A program made the position numbers and the translations under genes. The notes under the pieces are model-generated. The model was not told where the DNA came from. It ran no database searches and was given only the letters and a program-made list of their open reading frames with translations. DNA of 64,000 nucleotides from Pannonibacter sp. XCT-53 (GTDB taxonomy: Bacteria; Pseudomonadota; Alphaproteobacteria; Rhizobiales; Stappiaceae): the NCBI RefSeq assembly GCF_009915765.1, contig NZ_JAABLQ010000001.1:558001-622000 (forward strand), in the 5' to 3' direction. Positions 24,256 through 31,749 of this stretch are shown piece by piece. Numbering within the stretch: position 1 is the first letter of the stretch; the number at the start of each line of letters is the position of its first letter.

Positions 24256-24270
24256 CGGCAAAAGTTGCCG
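24256..24270. promoter_or_regulatory. FlbD ftr-like palindrome between flgI and fliX
   Basis: Perfect CGGCA-N5-TGCCG (central AAAGT; in fact a 6-bp inverted repeat CGGCAA/TTGCCG). It lies 112 bp upstream of the flgI sigma-54 -24 and 176 bp upstream of fliX, so it may activate the first and affect the second. Confidence 0.6.
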
Positions 24271-24445
24271 GGGAAGGGGCGATCGCTTAGTCTGGCCGGG
24301 AAGAAAATGACGGGCAGCCGGCCCGGATCAGCCGTCCTCGTCGTCGCCGTGCGCGGTCCGGAGATCTCCCCCGGCGTCCGGTACCCCGAGGGATCCGATG
24401 GCGGGGCGGAGCGCCCGGAACCGTCACGCCGAAAGGGATCTGCTC

Positions 24446-24865
24446 ATGCGCATCACCGGGAACCCGCCGATTTCCTCCGTCCAGGGCAAGGGCGGCAAGA
24501 AGCGCGCGGGCGGCGGCAGTGACGGCTTCTTCATTTCCAGCGAGGCCGAGACCGCAGCCGCCTCCACGACCAGCTCGGCCACCGCGCTTGGCGGGATCGA
24601 CGCTCTGCTGGCGCTGCAAGAGGTGGATGTCCAGCCGGATGAGCGCGACATTGCCAGCCGGCGCGGCCATTCCCTGCTCGATGCGCTCGACGCGCTGCGG
24701 GCCGATCTGCTCGGCGGTCTGGTGCCGACCGGTCGCCTCGACGAGATGGCGGCGGTGCTGAAAGACCGTCAGCCGAGCGGTGACGCGCGGCTTGACGGGG
24801 TGATCGACGAGATCGAATTGCGAGTGAAGGTTGAGCTCGCCAAGCTTGGCAAATTCACCGAGTGA
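24446..24865 (+). CDS. fliX: Flagellar assembly regulator FliX
   Basis: A 139-residue FliX, the usual length. MRITGNPPISSV at the N-terminus, then GGIDALLALQEVD and SRRGHSLLDALDALRADLLGG and the C-terminal DEIELRVKVELAKLG are family features. FliX links early flagellar assembly to the activity of FlbD, the sigma-54 activator. The start at 24446 gives the family N-terminus with GAAAGGG upstream; an in-frame ATG at 24398 is rejected. Its presence supports the FlbD/sigma-54 reading of the promoters here. Confidence 0.93.
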   Translation: MRITGNPPISSVQGKGGKKRAGGGSDGFFISSEAETAAASTTSSATALGGIDALLALQEVDVQPDERDIASRRGHSLLDALDALRADLLGGLVPTGRLDEMAAVLKDRQPSGDARLDGVIDEIELRVKVELAKLGKFTE

Positions 24866-24957
24866 GCCGGCGAAGGACTGGGCAAGGATCCGCCTCGCAT
24901 TTCTTAACCAATTGATACCAAAGCCGAATTCGTTAACATTTTTTTCAGGAACAGCCG

Positions 24958-24986
24958 TTGTCCGCGCACCGAACGAGGGATATATT
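24958..24986 (+). promoter_or_regulatory. Housekeeping promoter of dksA
   Basis: TTGTCC and TATATT with a 17-bp spacer; the expected start is near 24993, 25 nt before the dksA ATG. TTAAC half-sites lie just upstream (24904 and 24932 regions). Confidence 0.6.
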
Positions 24987-25017
24987 GCGCCCGTCCTAAC
25001 GGTAACCGGAGTTTTCG

Positions 25018-25434
25018 ATGACGGTTGAACTTGAGTCTGATTATCGACCTTCCGAGGACGAGCCGTTCATGAACGAGCGGCAGCGCGAGTATTTCCGCAA
25101 CAAGCTGCTTGCCTGGAAAGAGGACATCCTGCGGGAAAGCCGCGAGACGCTGGCCCACCTTCAGGAAGAAAGCCAGAACCATCCCGACTTTGCCGACCGT
25201 GCCTCCTCCGAGACTGACCGGTCGATCGAACTGCGGGCCCGCGACCGGCAGCGCAAGCTGATCTCCAAGATCGACGCCGCGCTCGAGCGGATCGAGGACG
25301 GCAGCTACGGCTACTGCGAGGAGACCGGGGAACCGATCTCGGTCAAGCGCCTGGATGCCCGCCCGATTGCAACTCTGTCCATCGAGGCGCAGGAAGCCCA
25401 CGAGCGCCGCGAGAAGGTCTACCGCGACGACTGA
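25018..25434 (+). CDS. dksA: RNA polymerase-binding transcription factor DksA
   Basis: A 138-residue DksA. The coiled-coil tip carries DRASSETDRSIELRARDRQRKL with the acidic D-x-x-D/E residues; the globular end is YGYCEETGEPISVKRLDARPIATLSIEAQEAHERR. The enteric protein has four zinc cysteines; here only the first (YGYC) remains, with T, S and Q at the others, so zinc binding as in E. coli is unlikely. Low-cysteine DksA forms are known in alphaproteobacteria. It modulates transcription with ppGpp. Own promoter and terminator, so independent of the flanking flagellar operons. Confidence 0.93.
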   Translation: MTVELESDYRPSEDEPFMNERQREYFRNKLLAWKEDILRESRETLAHLQEESQNHPDFADRASSETDRSIELRARDRQRKLISKIDAALERIEDGSYGYCEETGEPISVKRLDARPIATLSIEAQEAHERREKVYRDD

Positions 25435-25460
25435 GCGGACAATCCGCGACCGAATTTGAG

Positions 25461-25495
25461 AAAGCCCCGGACTGGCCGAGTCCGGGGCTTTTTTT
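25461..25495 (+). terminator. Rho-independent terminator of dksA
   Basis: An 11-bp stem (AAAGCCCCGGA with its complement) followed by a run of T. It is the clearest terminator in the window. Confidence 0.95.
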
Positions 25496-25553
25496 GGTGT
25501 TTGCCCTATTATGCGGGCCGTGGGGAGCGGCGGGCCGCGGCAACAAGGTGAGA

Positions 25554-25591
25554 GCGGGCACGGCGCTCGGGGAGCGAGACGCCGTGCCCGC
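25554..25591. terminator. Long hairpin after flgH
   Basis: A 12-bp perfect stem (GCGGGCACGGCG with CGCCGTGCCCGC) extended by an inner CTCG/CGAG stem, 72 bp past the flgH stop. No U run follows, so it may be a transcript-end protecting structure or Rho-assisted terminator for flgF-flgG-flgA-flgH. Confidence 0.55.
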
Positions 25592-25662
25592 CATCAGGCG
25601 GCCTGAAGCTCGAGTTCTTCAGGTCGCCCGGGGGACTGATTGGCTGGACGGGTGGGACGGGG

Positions 25663-26409
25663 TCAGAACGGCAGCAGGATGTCCATGACCTGTGCGCCAT
25701 AGCGCGGCTGCTGCACGTCCGTGATCTGGCCCCGGCCTCCGTAGCCGATGCGGGCCTCGGCGATCTTCTCGCTGGCGATGGTGTTGTTCGCCTGGATGTC
25801 CTGCGGGCGGACGATACCGGCCACGACCAGTTCGCGGACCTCGAAGTTGACGCGCACCTCCTGCCGGCCCTCGATCACCATGTTGCCGTTGGGCAGGACC
25901 TGGGTCACCACGGCGGCGACGGTGGTGCGCAGGACCTCGCTGCGGTCGATGGTGCCGTTGCCGGAGAAGTTGGAGGCGCCGTTGAGCGTTGCCAGGTTGC
26001 TGGCGCTGACGCCGGCCGGCAGGAAGACGGTGTCGATCGCCGTTCCGAGCGCACCGCCGGCCCCGGCCGAATCGGAGCCGGTGCGCGAGCGCTCCGTCTG
26101 GTTCTCGATCTGCGCCCGGTCGGAGATCGTGACGACCACGGTCAGAAGGTCGCCGACCCGTCCGGCCCGCTGGTCCTCGAAGAAGGCGCGGTTGCCCGAC
26201 TTCCAGAGCGAGTTGGCATTGTAATGCGCCGGCTGCGGCGCGGGCATCGGCATCTGCACGGGCCGGTAACCCGGCATGGTCGTGGGGTCCTGGATCGCAT
26301 TGAGCGGTGGCTGCTGGCCGACCTGGGCAAGCCGGTCAGCCGTGCCGCAGGCGGCCAGCCCGACGGTCAGCACGGACAGGGCGAGGGTGGAGAGAAGGGA
26401 GCGGGTCAC
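25663..26409 (-). CDS. flgH: Flagellar L-ring protein FlgH (lipoprotein)
   Basis: A 248-residue outer-membrane L-ring protein. The lipobox VGLAAC puts the lipidated cysteine at residue 21. Conserved FlgH parts are SLWKSGNRAFFEDQRAGRVGDLLTVVVTISDRAQIENQT, the GNMVIEGRQEVRVNFEVREL strand, and the C-terminal GGRGQITDVQQPRYGAQVMDILLPF. Start overlaps the flgA stop by 4 bp. Last gene of the flgF-flgG-flgA-flgH unit. Confidence 0.96.
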   Translation of the reverse strand: MTRSLLSTLALSVLTVGLAACGTADRLAQVGQQPPLNAIQDPTTMPGYRPVQMPMPAPQPAHYNANSLWKSGNRAFFEDQRAGRVGDLLTVVVTISDRAQIENQTERSRTGSDSAGAGGALGTAIDTVFLPAGVSASNLATLNGASNFSGNGTIDRSEVLRTTVAAVVTQVLPNGNMVIEGRQEVRVNFEVRELVVAGIVRPQDIQANNTIASEKIAEARIGYGGRGQITDVQQPRYGAQVMDILLPF

Positions 26410-27401
26410 TGCGCGGTCTCCTTGGCCGGCGTTTCGTCCAGGGCGGCAACGGTGCGCGGCGCGGTGCCGACGCGGACCTGACCTCGCCCGATCACAGTTC
26501 CGGTGACGGTCCTGCGGGACTGGGTGTTCACGATGTCGATGAGATCGCCCTCGGCGCCGGCAGCCAGCGCCTGGCCCTTGGTGGTCAGGCGCATGGCACC
26601 GACCTCGTAGACGAGGGTCACCTGGTCGCCGCGCGCGATGAGCTGCGGGCGCTCGAAGTCGCTGCGCGACAGGGGGCGGCCGGGTCGCATGTTGCTGCGG
26701 GCGGCGAGGCCGGCAACCTCTGCCGGGTCGGTCACCGAGCGGGCGGGAACCCGGCTGCGCGGCAGGCGCATGACCGTGAAGTCATCCGCGCTGACGATCT
26801 GGCCGCGCTCCAGCGGCTGCGCCAGGGTCAGGACGGACACCATCTCCCGGGCCACGCCGCTGATGACCTGCTTGCGCGGGCCGGCAGCGGTGACCATCTC
26901 CACCGTCACGTCGAAGCGGCCATCGGCCCGCGACCACAGCGCCTGTTCGATGCGCACGGGATCGCCGGCGGCCGGGTCCACATGCACCGGCTGCGGTGTC
27001 CGCGCGAAGGCGATGTCGAGGTCCTCGGGGCGCACATCCTCGGCCTGGCCCGCGAGGGCTCCGGCGACCAGGGCCGACAGGCGGTCGGCATCGAGAACGA
27101 TGGACTGCCGCTCGACCAGCACGTCCCGCAGCCCGTCGGTCCCGGCGGCAGACAGGCCCGCCGCACGGGCGCGTTCGGCCACCACGTCGGCCGGCACCCG
27201 GCCGCTGTGACCGAGGTCGGGAGAGCGGAACAGCGGCACGTTGGCGAGCAGGCCGGCGTTGGAATAGAAGTCGCCGACGGTGACCACATCGGAGCTGACG
27301 GCGACCTGGGAGCGCAGGACCGGAGCCTCGAGGGCAAGGGCCTGGACGGCGGCCAGGGCCGACGCCAGCAGCGCCAGACCGGCAAGGACGAAGCGACGCA
27401 T
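26406..27401 (-). CDS. flgA: P-ring assembly chaperone FlgA
   Basis: A 331-residue exported protein with a signal peptide (RRFVLAGLALLASALAAVQALA). The C-terminal SAF-type/FlgA domain is visible: AQPLERGQIVSADDFTVMRLPRSRVPARSVTDPAEVAGLAARSNMRPGRPLSRSDFERP and then GDQVTLVYEVGAMRLTTKGQAL and VNTQSRRTVTGTVIGRGQVRV. It helps FlgI assemble into the P ring. Coupled to flgH by a 4 bp overlap and 12 bp after flgG. Confidence 0.93.
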   Translation of the reverse strand: MRRFVLAGLALLASALAAVQALALEAPVLRSQVAVSSDVVTVGDFYSNAGLLANVPLFRSPDLGHSGRVPADVVAERARAAGLSAAGTDGLRDVLVERQSIVLDADRLSALVAGALAGQAEDVRPEDLDIAFARTPQPVHVDPAAGDPVRIEQALWSRADGRFDVTVEMVTAAGPRKQVISGVAREMVSVLTLAQPLERGQIVSADDFTVMRLPRSRVPARSVTDPAEVAGLAARSNMRPGRPLSRSDFERPQLIARGDQVTLVYEVGAMRLTTKGQALAAGAEGDLIDIVNTQSRRTVTGTVIGRGQVRVGTAPRTVAALDETPAKETAQ

Positions 27402-27413
27402 CAGATCCTCCCC

Positions 27414-28193
27414 TCAGCGGATGTTGGTGGTGGTGGAGTACATGTCGTCCGCCGCCTTGATGACGCGCGAGTTCATCTCGTAGGCGCGCTGGGCGGCGAT
27501 CAGGTCGGCGATCTCCGAGACGGCCTCCACGTTGGCCATCTCGAGGAAGCCCTGCTGCAGGTTGCCGTAGCCGTCCTGGTCCGGGTTGCCGACCTGGGCC
27601 GCACCCGATGCCTCGGTCTCGAGGAACAGGTTGTCGCCGATGGCTTCCAGACCGGACTTGTTGACGAAGCGGGCGATCTGGATCTGGCCGAGCTGCTGCG
27701 CGGCTCCCCCGACGATCGCCTGCACCGCGCCCTCGGTGGAGATGGTCACGTCGCGGGCATCCTGCGGGATGACGATGCCGGGCAGGACCGAGTAGCCATC
27801 GACGGTGACCAGCGTGCCGGTGGCGTCGCGCTCGAAGGAGCCGTCGCGGGTGTAGGCGGTGGTACCGTCCGGCAGCTGGATCTGGAAGAAGCCTTCGCCG
27901 CGGATGGCGACGTCGAGTTCCTTGTCGGTCTGCTGCAGGTTGCCCTGGCTCATGATGCGGGCGGTGGCGGCGGTCTTCACGCCGGAGCCGATCTGCACGC
28001 CGGTCGGCACGATGGTGCCGGCGGCCGAGGTGTCCGTGCCCATGCGGCGCAGGTTCTGGTACAGCAGATCCTGGAAGTCCGCGCGCTGGCGCTTGAAGCC
28101 CGTGGTCCGCATGTTGGCCACGTTGTTCGAGATGACTTCGACGTTGAGTTCCTGGGCCTTCATGCCCGTTGCGGCGATATGGAGTGCCTTCAT
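27414..28193 (-). CDS. flgG: Distal rod protein FlgG
   Basis: A 259-residue rod protein, close to the usual 260. N-terminus MKALHIAATGMKAQELNVEVISNNVANMRTTGFKRQRADFQDLLYQ, and C-terminus NVEAVSEIADLIAAQRAYEMNSRVIKAADDMYSTTTNIR are signature FlgG. GGAGAAC precedes the start. 19 bp after flgF. Confidence 0.97.
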   Translation of the reverse strand: MKALHIAATGMKAQELNVEVISNNVANMRTTGFKRQRADFQDLLYQNLRRMGTDTSAAGTIVPTGVQIGSGVKTAATARIMSQGNLQQTDKELDVAIRGEGFFQIQLPDGTTAYTRDGSFERDATGTLVTVDGYSVLPGIVIPQDARDVTISTEGAVQAIVGGAAQQLGQIQIARFVNKSGLEAIGDNLFLETEASGAAQVGNPDQDGYGNLQQGFLEMANVEAVSEIADLIAAQRAYEMNSRVIKAADDMYSTTTNIR

Positions 28194-28212
28194 CTGTCAG
28201 TTCTCCTGCCGC

Positions 28213-28953
28213 TCAGGCCTGGGTCGAGCCGAGGCGCTCGATGGCCTGTCGTGACAGGTCATCGGTGTCCTTGAGCATCTTGGTGACGGACTCGTACTTG
28301 CGGGTGATCTCGATCATGTCGGCGATCTCGACCACGCCCTGGACGTTGGAGCCTTCCAGCCCGCCCTGGATCACGCGGACCCGGCCGACAGGGTCCGGAT
28401 TTTCGTAGGTGACGAGATTGTTGCCGATGGCGATGGCGTTCTGCGGGTTGTTCATGGCCACAAGGCGCAGGCGGCCGCGCGTGCCCAGCTCCGTGGAGAT
28501 CGTGCCGTCGTCGGAGATGGAGATCTTGCCGTCCTCGCGGGTGAAGCTGATCGGGCCGCCTTCGGTCAGCACGGGGCGACCTTCGGAGGTCACCAGCTGC
28601 CCGGTGTTGCTGAGGTGGAAGGCGCCGTTGCGGGTGAAGGCTTCGGTGCCATCCTCCATCTGGACGGCAAACCAGCCCTCGCCATCCACCGCGACGTCCA
28701 GCGGATTGCCGGTGAGCTGGATGCTGCCGGCGAGGAAATTGGTGATCGTGCGGGCATCCTGGACATAGGACAGCCGCAGGTCGCCGCGCGGAAAGGCGCT
28801 CGCCTCCGCGACAGGCATGACATACTCCTGAAAGATCATGCGCTTGGCCTTGAAGCCCGAGGTGTTGAGGTTCGCGATGTTGTTCGCGACCACATCCATC
28901 TGGCGCCGCAGCGTGATCTGACGCGACAGGTTGATTAACTGCGCGTTTTCCAT
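28213..28953 (-). CDS. flgF: Proximal rod protein FlgF
   Basis: A 246-residue rod protein. Starts MENAQLINLSRQITLRRQMDVVANNIANLNTSGFKAKRMIFQEY, the FlgF pattern in which the N-terminal helix is shorter than in FlgG. Ends EIADMIEITRKYESVTKMLKDTDDLSRQAIERLGS. First gene of flgF-flgG-flgA-flgH, with a sigma-54 promoter 57 nt or so upstream. It is divergent from fliL, and the intergenic ftr-like palindrome is probably shared. Confidence 0.96.
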   Translation of the reverse strand: MENAQLINLSRQITLRRQMDVVANNIANLNTSGFKAKRMIFQEYVMPVAEASAFPRGDLRLSYVQDARTITNFLAGSIQLTGNPLDVAVDGEGWFAVQMEDGTEAFTRNGAFHLSNTGQLVTSEGRPVLTEGGPISFTREDGKISISDDGTISTELGTRGRLRLVAMNNPQNAIAIGNNLVTYENPDPVGRVRVIQGGLEGSNVQGVVEIADMIEITRKYESVTKMLKDTDDLSRQAIERLGSTQA

Positions 28954-29021
28954 GTTAACGATTCCTTATGCTCCCCGAGGGACGCCAGACCTCCCCAGGC
29001 CCGTCGTCCGTCCCCACATAA

Positions 29022-29036
29022 GCAGGGAGCGTGCCA
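29022..29036 (-). promoter_or_regulatory. Sigma-54 promoter of flgF operon
   Basis: On the minus strand TGGCACG-CTCC-CTGC, with GG and GC 12 bp apart and CTGC in place of TTGC. The predicted transcript start near 29010 leaves a 57-nt leader. Confidence 0.75.
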
Positions 29037-29118
29037 ACTCCTAAATCGTTGAAACGATTGGTTTTTGTTTTTTGGCCTCGGCCGGGTCGGCAAATAGGTG
29101 AGGAAAAAACGAACCAGT

Positions 29119-29133
29119 CGGCAACACCTGCCG
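29119..29133. promoter_or_regulatory. FlbD ftr-like palindrome shared by flgF and fliL
   Basis: Perfect CGGCA-N5-TGCCG (central ACACC). It is about 85 bp upstream of the flgF sigma-54 promoter and about 22 bp from the CtrA-like box of fliL on the other side. In Caulobacter FlbD both activates sigma-54 promoters and represses an early CtrA-dependent promoter, so this site could do both. Confidence 0.6.
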
Positions 29134-29154
29134 GGTGAATCCGGTAAGGGATTG

Positions 29155-29170
29155 GTAACCACTCGTTAAC
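29155..29170. promoter_or_regulatory. CtrA-like box before fliL
   Basis: GTAA-N7-TTAA-C, one mismatch from the CtrA consensus, followed at once by a further TTAACC half-site. It lies 64 bp upstream of the chosen fliL start. Confidence 0.55.
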
Positions 29171-29233
29171 CATTAACCCTTTAGAAACCATTTCACGCGC
29201 GCGCAGGCGGCGATGAGGCAGGCGGAGCAGTCC

Positions 29234-29734
29234 ATGGCGGCGGAAGCTGAAGCCGAAGGCGAAGACGGCGCAGAAGGCAAGAAGGGTCTAGGCAAGAAGA
29301 AGCTGATGATCATCGGCGGCGGTGCCGTGGCGGCCCTGCTGCTGATCGGTGGCGGCGCATACTTCTTCCTGTTTGCCGGCGGCGAAGAGCCGGAAGTCGA
29401 TCCGAACGCGCCGCCCGTCGAGGAGCAGGTGCCGGTCGTCTTCTTCGAGCTGCCGGAGATGACGGTGAACCTGTCGACCACGGGCCGGGCGACCTACCTG
29501 CGGGTGCGCATTGCGCTCGAGGTCCAGGACCAGGCCACGGTCGACCGGATCACGCCGCTGCTGCCCCGCATTCTCGATGCGTTCCAGATCTACCTGCGCG
29601 AGCTGCGTCCGGCGGATCTGGAAGGGTCCGCCGGCCTGTTCCGGCTCAAGGAAGAACTGCTGCGCCGCATCAACCTCTCGGTCTATCCGTCCAAGGTGAA
29701 TGCGGTCCTCTTCAAGGAAATCCTGATCCAGTGA
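29234..29734 (+). CDS. fliL: Flagellar basal-body protein FliL
   Basis: A 166-residue membrane protein. An acidic/basic N-tail, one membrane helix (about residues 24-47, LMIIGGGAVAALLLIGGGAYFF), then the periplasmic FliL domain: FFELPEMTVNLSTTGRATYLRVRIALEVQD and the C-terminal RINLSVYPSKVNAVLFKEILIQ. FliL surrounds the stator and supports torque. I chose 29234 because GGCGGAG lies 6 nt upstream; an in-frame ATG at 29213 is possible and would add seven residues. First gene of fliL-fliM-DUF6468-motE. Confidence 0.93.
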   Translation: MAAEAEAEGEDGAEGKKGLGKKKLMIIGGGAVAALLLIGGGAYFFLFAGGEEPEVDPNAPPVEEQVPVVFFELPEMTVNLSTTGRATYLRVRIALEVQDQATVDRITPLLPRILDAFQIYLRELRPADLEGSAGLFRLKEELLRRINLSVYPSKVNAVLFKEILIQ

Positions 29735-29743
29735 TGGTGCGGC

Positions 29744-30973
29744 ATGGCTGACGACGACGACGATCTGACGGATGGCGACCTGGCCGATGCCTGGGGCGCA
29801 GCCCTGGCCGAGCAGGGGGTAGGGGACGACGACGACGACCTCGCCGCCGCCTGGGGGGCTGCGCTGGAAGAGCAGGGTGTTGGCAACGCCGACGACATGG
29901 CGGCCCAGTGGGCGGCGATGATCGACGACAGCGAGCCGGAACTCGAGAACGCCACGCGCGGTGCCGACCGTGTCCTGAACCAGGAGGAAATCGACAACCT
30001 CCTCGGCTTCAACATCGAGGACACGATCGCCGGCGACCAGAGCGGCATCCGGGCGCTGATCAACTCGGCAATGGTGTCCTACGAGCGCCTGCCGATGCTG
30101 GAAATCGTGTTCGACCGGCTCGTCCGGCTGACCACGACGTCCCTGCGCAACTTCACGTCCGACAACGTCGAAGTCTCGCTCGACTCGATTTCGTCCGTGC
30201 GTTTCGGTGACTACCTGAACTCGATCCCGCTGCCGGCGATCCTTGGCGTCTTCAAGGCCGAGGAATGGGACGGTTTCGGCCTGGTGACGGTTGAATCGAG
30301 CCTGATCTATTCAATCATCGACGTGCTGCTCGGCGGTGGCCGCGGCACCAGCGGCATCCGCGTCGAGGGTCGGCCCTACACCACGATCGAGGTGAACCTC
30401 GTCCGCCGGATGCTGGAAATCATCCTGGCCGACGCGCAGCAGGCCTTCGCGCCGCTGTCGCCGGTGCACTTCAATCTGGAGCGCCTCGAAACCAACCCGC
30501 GCTTCGCGGCGATTTCGCGCCCGGCCAACGCGGCCATCCTTGTCGAGCTGCGCATCGACATGGAAGACCGCGGCGGCACGATCGAAATCATGATGCCCTA
30601 TGCCACGCTCGAGCCGATCCGCGATCTGCTCCTGCAGATGTTCATGGGCGAGAAGTTCGGCCGCGATCCGATCTGGGAAGGCCATCTGGCTAGTGAAATT
30701 TACGCAGCGGAAGTCGAAGTCGACGCGGTTCTCTACGAGACCTTCCTGCCTCTCGGCCGTGTTCTGAGCTTCGACGTGGGTCAAACGCTCATTTTCAATG
30801 TGGAACCAACCGATCCCATCACCATCAAATGCGGCAACGTGCCCCTGACGGAGGGTACACTCGGCCGAGTTGAGGATTCGATCGCGATTCGGGTCACGCG
30901 CGGCTTGCGGCGGCCAAAGATGACACTGGCGGCCTTCGAGCGCGCGATGCAGAAGGAAATGGAAAGCACATGA
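29744..30973 (+). CDS. fliM: Flagellar motor switch protein FliM with repeated acidic N-terminus
   Basis: A 409-residue switch protein. The FliM core runs from about residue 85: EIDNLLGFNIED, GIRALINSAMVSYERLPMLEIVFDRLVRL, SLRNFTSDNVEVSLDSISSVRFGDYLNSIPLPAILGVFKAEEWDG, and the C-terminal SpoA-like domain (LPLGRVLSFDVGQTLIFN). In most FliM the CheY-binding motif EIDxLL is at the very N-terminus; here it is at residues 82-87, preceded by three copies of an acidic/Trp motif: LADAWGAALAEQGVG (13-27), LAAAWGAALEEQGVG (33-47), MAAQWAAMIDD (52-62). No fliN gene is in the window. The next gene overlaps by 4 bp. Confidence 0.95.
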   Translation: MADDDDDLTDGDLADAWGAALAEQGVGDDDDDLAAAWGAALEEQGVGNADDMAAQWAAMIDDSEPELENATRGADRVLNQEEIDNLLGFNIEDTIAGDQSGIRALINSAMVSYERLPMLEIVFDRLVRLTTTSLRNFTSDNVEVSLDSISSVRFGDYLNSIPLPAILGVFKAEEWDGFGLVTVESSLIYSIIDVLLGGGRGTSGIRVEGRPYTTIEVNLVRRMLEIILADAQQAFAPLSPVHFNLERLETNPRFAAISRPANAAILVELRIDMEDRGGTIEIMMPYATLEPIRDLLLQMFMGEKFGRDPIWEGHLASEIYAAEVEVDAVLYETFLPLGRVLSFDVGQTLIFNVEPTDPITIKCGNVPLTEGTLGRVEDSIAIRVTRGLRRPKMTLAAFERAMQKEMEST

Positions 30974-31749
30974 GCTCCCTGCCCATCGGAATGATCATCG
31001 AGAGCCTGGTGGCGGTGCTTCTGGTCGTCACCATCGGATATTGCTGGATCCTCAACCGCCGGCTGCAGCGGCTGAGGGCCGACGAGGAAACGCTGCGCGC
31101 CACGATCTCCGAGCTGATCACGGCAACGGAAATCGCCGAGCGCGCCATTCTCGGCCTGAAGGCGACTGCCAACGAGGCCGACAAGACCCTGGGCAGCCGC
31201 CTTGGACAGGCCGAGCAGATGTCCAAGATGCTGGCCGAACAGCTTGGCGAGGGCGAGCTTGTCCTGGCGCGCATCTCGCAGATCGCCGAGGCCGCCCGCA
31301 GCGCCCAGTCGGCGCAGACCGCAGAGGCCAATCGCCGCGCCGCAGAAGACCAGGCCGAGGCCGCGCGTCGGGCCGCTGGCCAGAGCCAGGCTCAGGCCCA
31401 GATCCAGGCGCGGGCCCAGGCCTACGCCCAGGCAGCCGCGGCACAGGGCGGCTATCCGTCTGCCCGCCCGGCGGCCGCGGCCCCGGCGCCCGCATCAACC
31501 CCGGCCTTCACCGCGCCGCAGTCGGCTGCCCGTCCGGCCGCGACGGCCCCGGCCTATCAGCCGGCTGCCGCAGGCACCTACCGTCCGGCTGCCCAGGCCC
31601 CGGTGCCGCCCGCTGCCCCGGCCGTGAAGCCCACCGCTCCGATGACCGCCCAGCCCGGTGTGTCGACCCGCGACATCCGCGCGGCGGCTGCCGAGGCGAC
31701 GGCGCGTCTTGAGCGCTTCCGCAAGAAGTCGGAGGAGGCCGCAGCTTGA
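30970..31749 (+). CDS. DUF6468-type membrane protein in the fliM operon
   Basis: A 259-residue protein with one N-terminal membrane helix (about residues 8-29, MIIESLVAVLLVVTIGYCWILN), a coiled-coil region (RRLQRLRADEETLRATISELITATEIAERAILGLKATANEADK, to about 110) and a long Ala/Pro/Gln-rich tail ending in a short helix (RDIRAAAAEATARLERFRKKSEE). It resembles the uncharacterised DUF6468 family, which sits beside fliM and motE in alphaproteobacteria. The first codons overlap fliM (ATGA) and its end overlaps the motE start, pointing to a tightly coupled operon. Role unknown. Confidence 0.75.
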   Translation: MSSLPIGMIIESLVAVLLVVTIGYCWILNRRLQRLRADEETLRATISELITATEIAERAILGLKATANEADKTLGSRLGQAEQMSKMLAEQLGEGELVLARISQIAEAARSAQSAQTAEANRRAAEDQAEAARRAAGQSQAQAQIQARAQAYAQAAAAQGGYPSARPAAAAPAPASTPAFTAPQSAARPAATAPAYQPAAAGTYRPAAQAPVPPAAPAVKPTAPMTAQPGVSTRDIRAAAAEATARLERFRKKSEEAAA

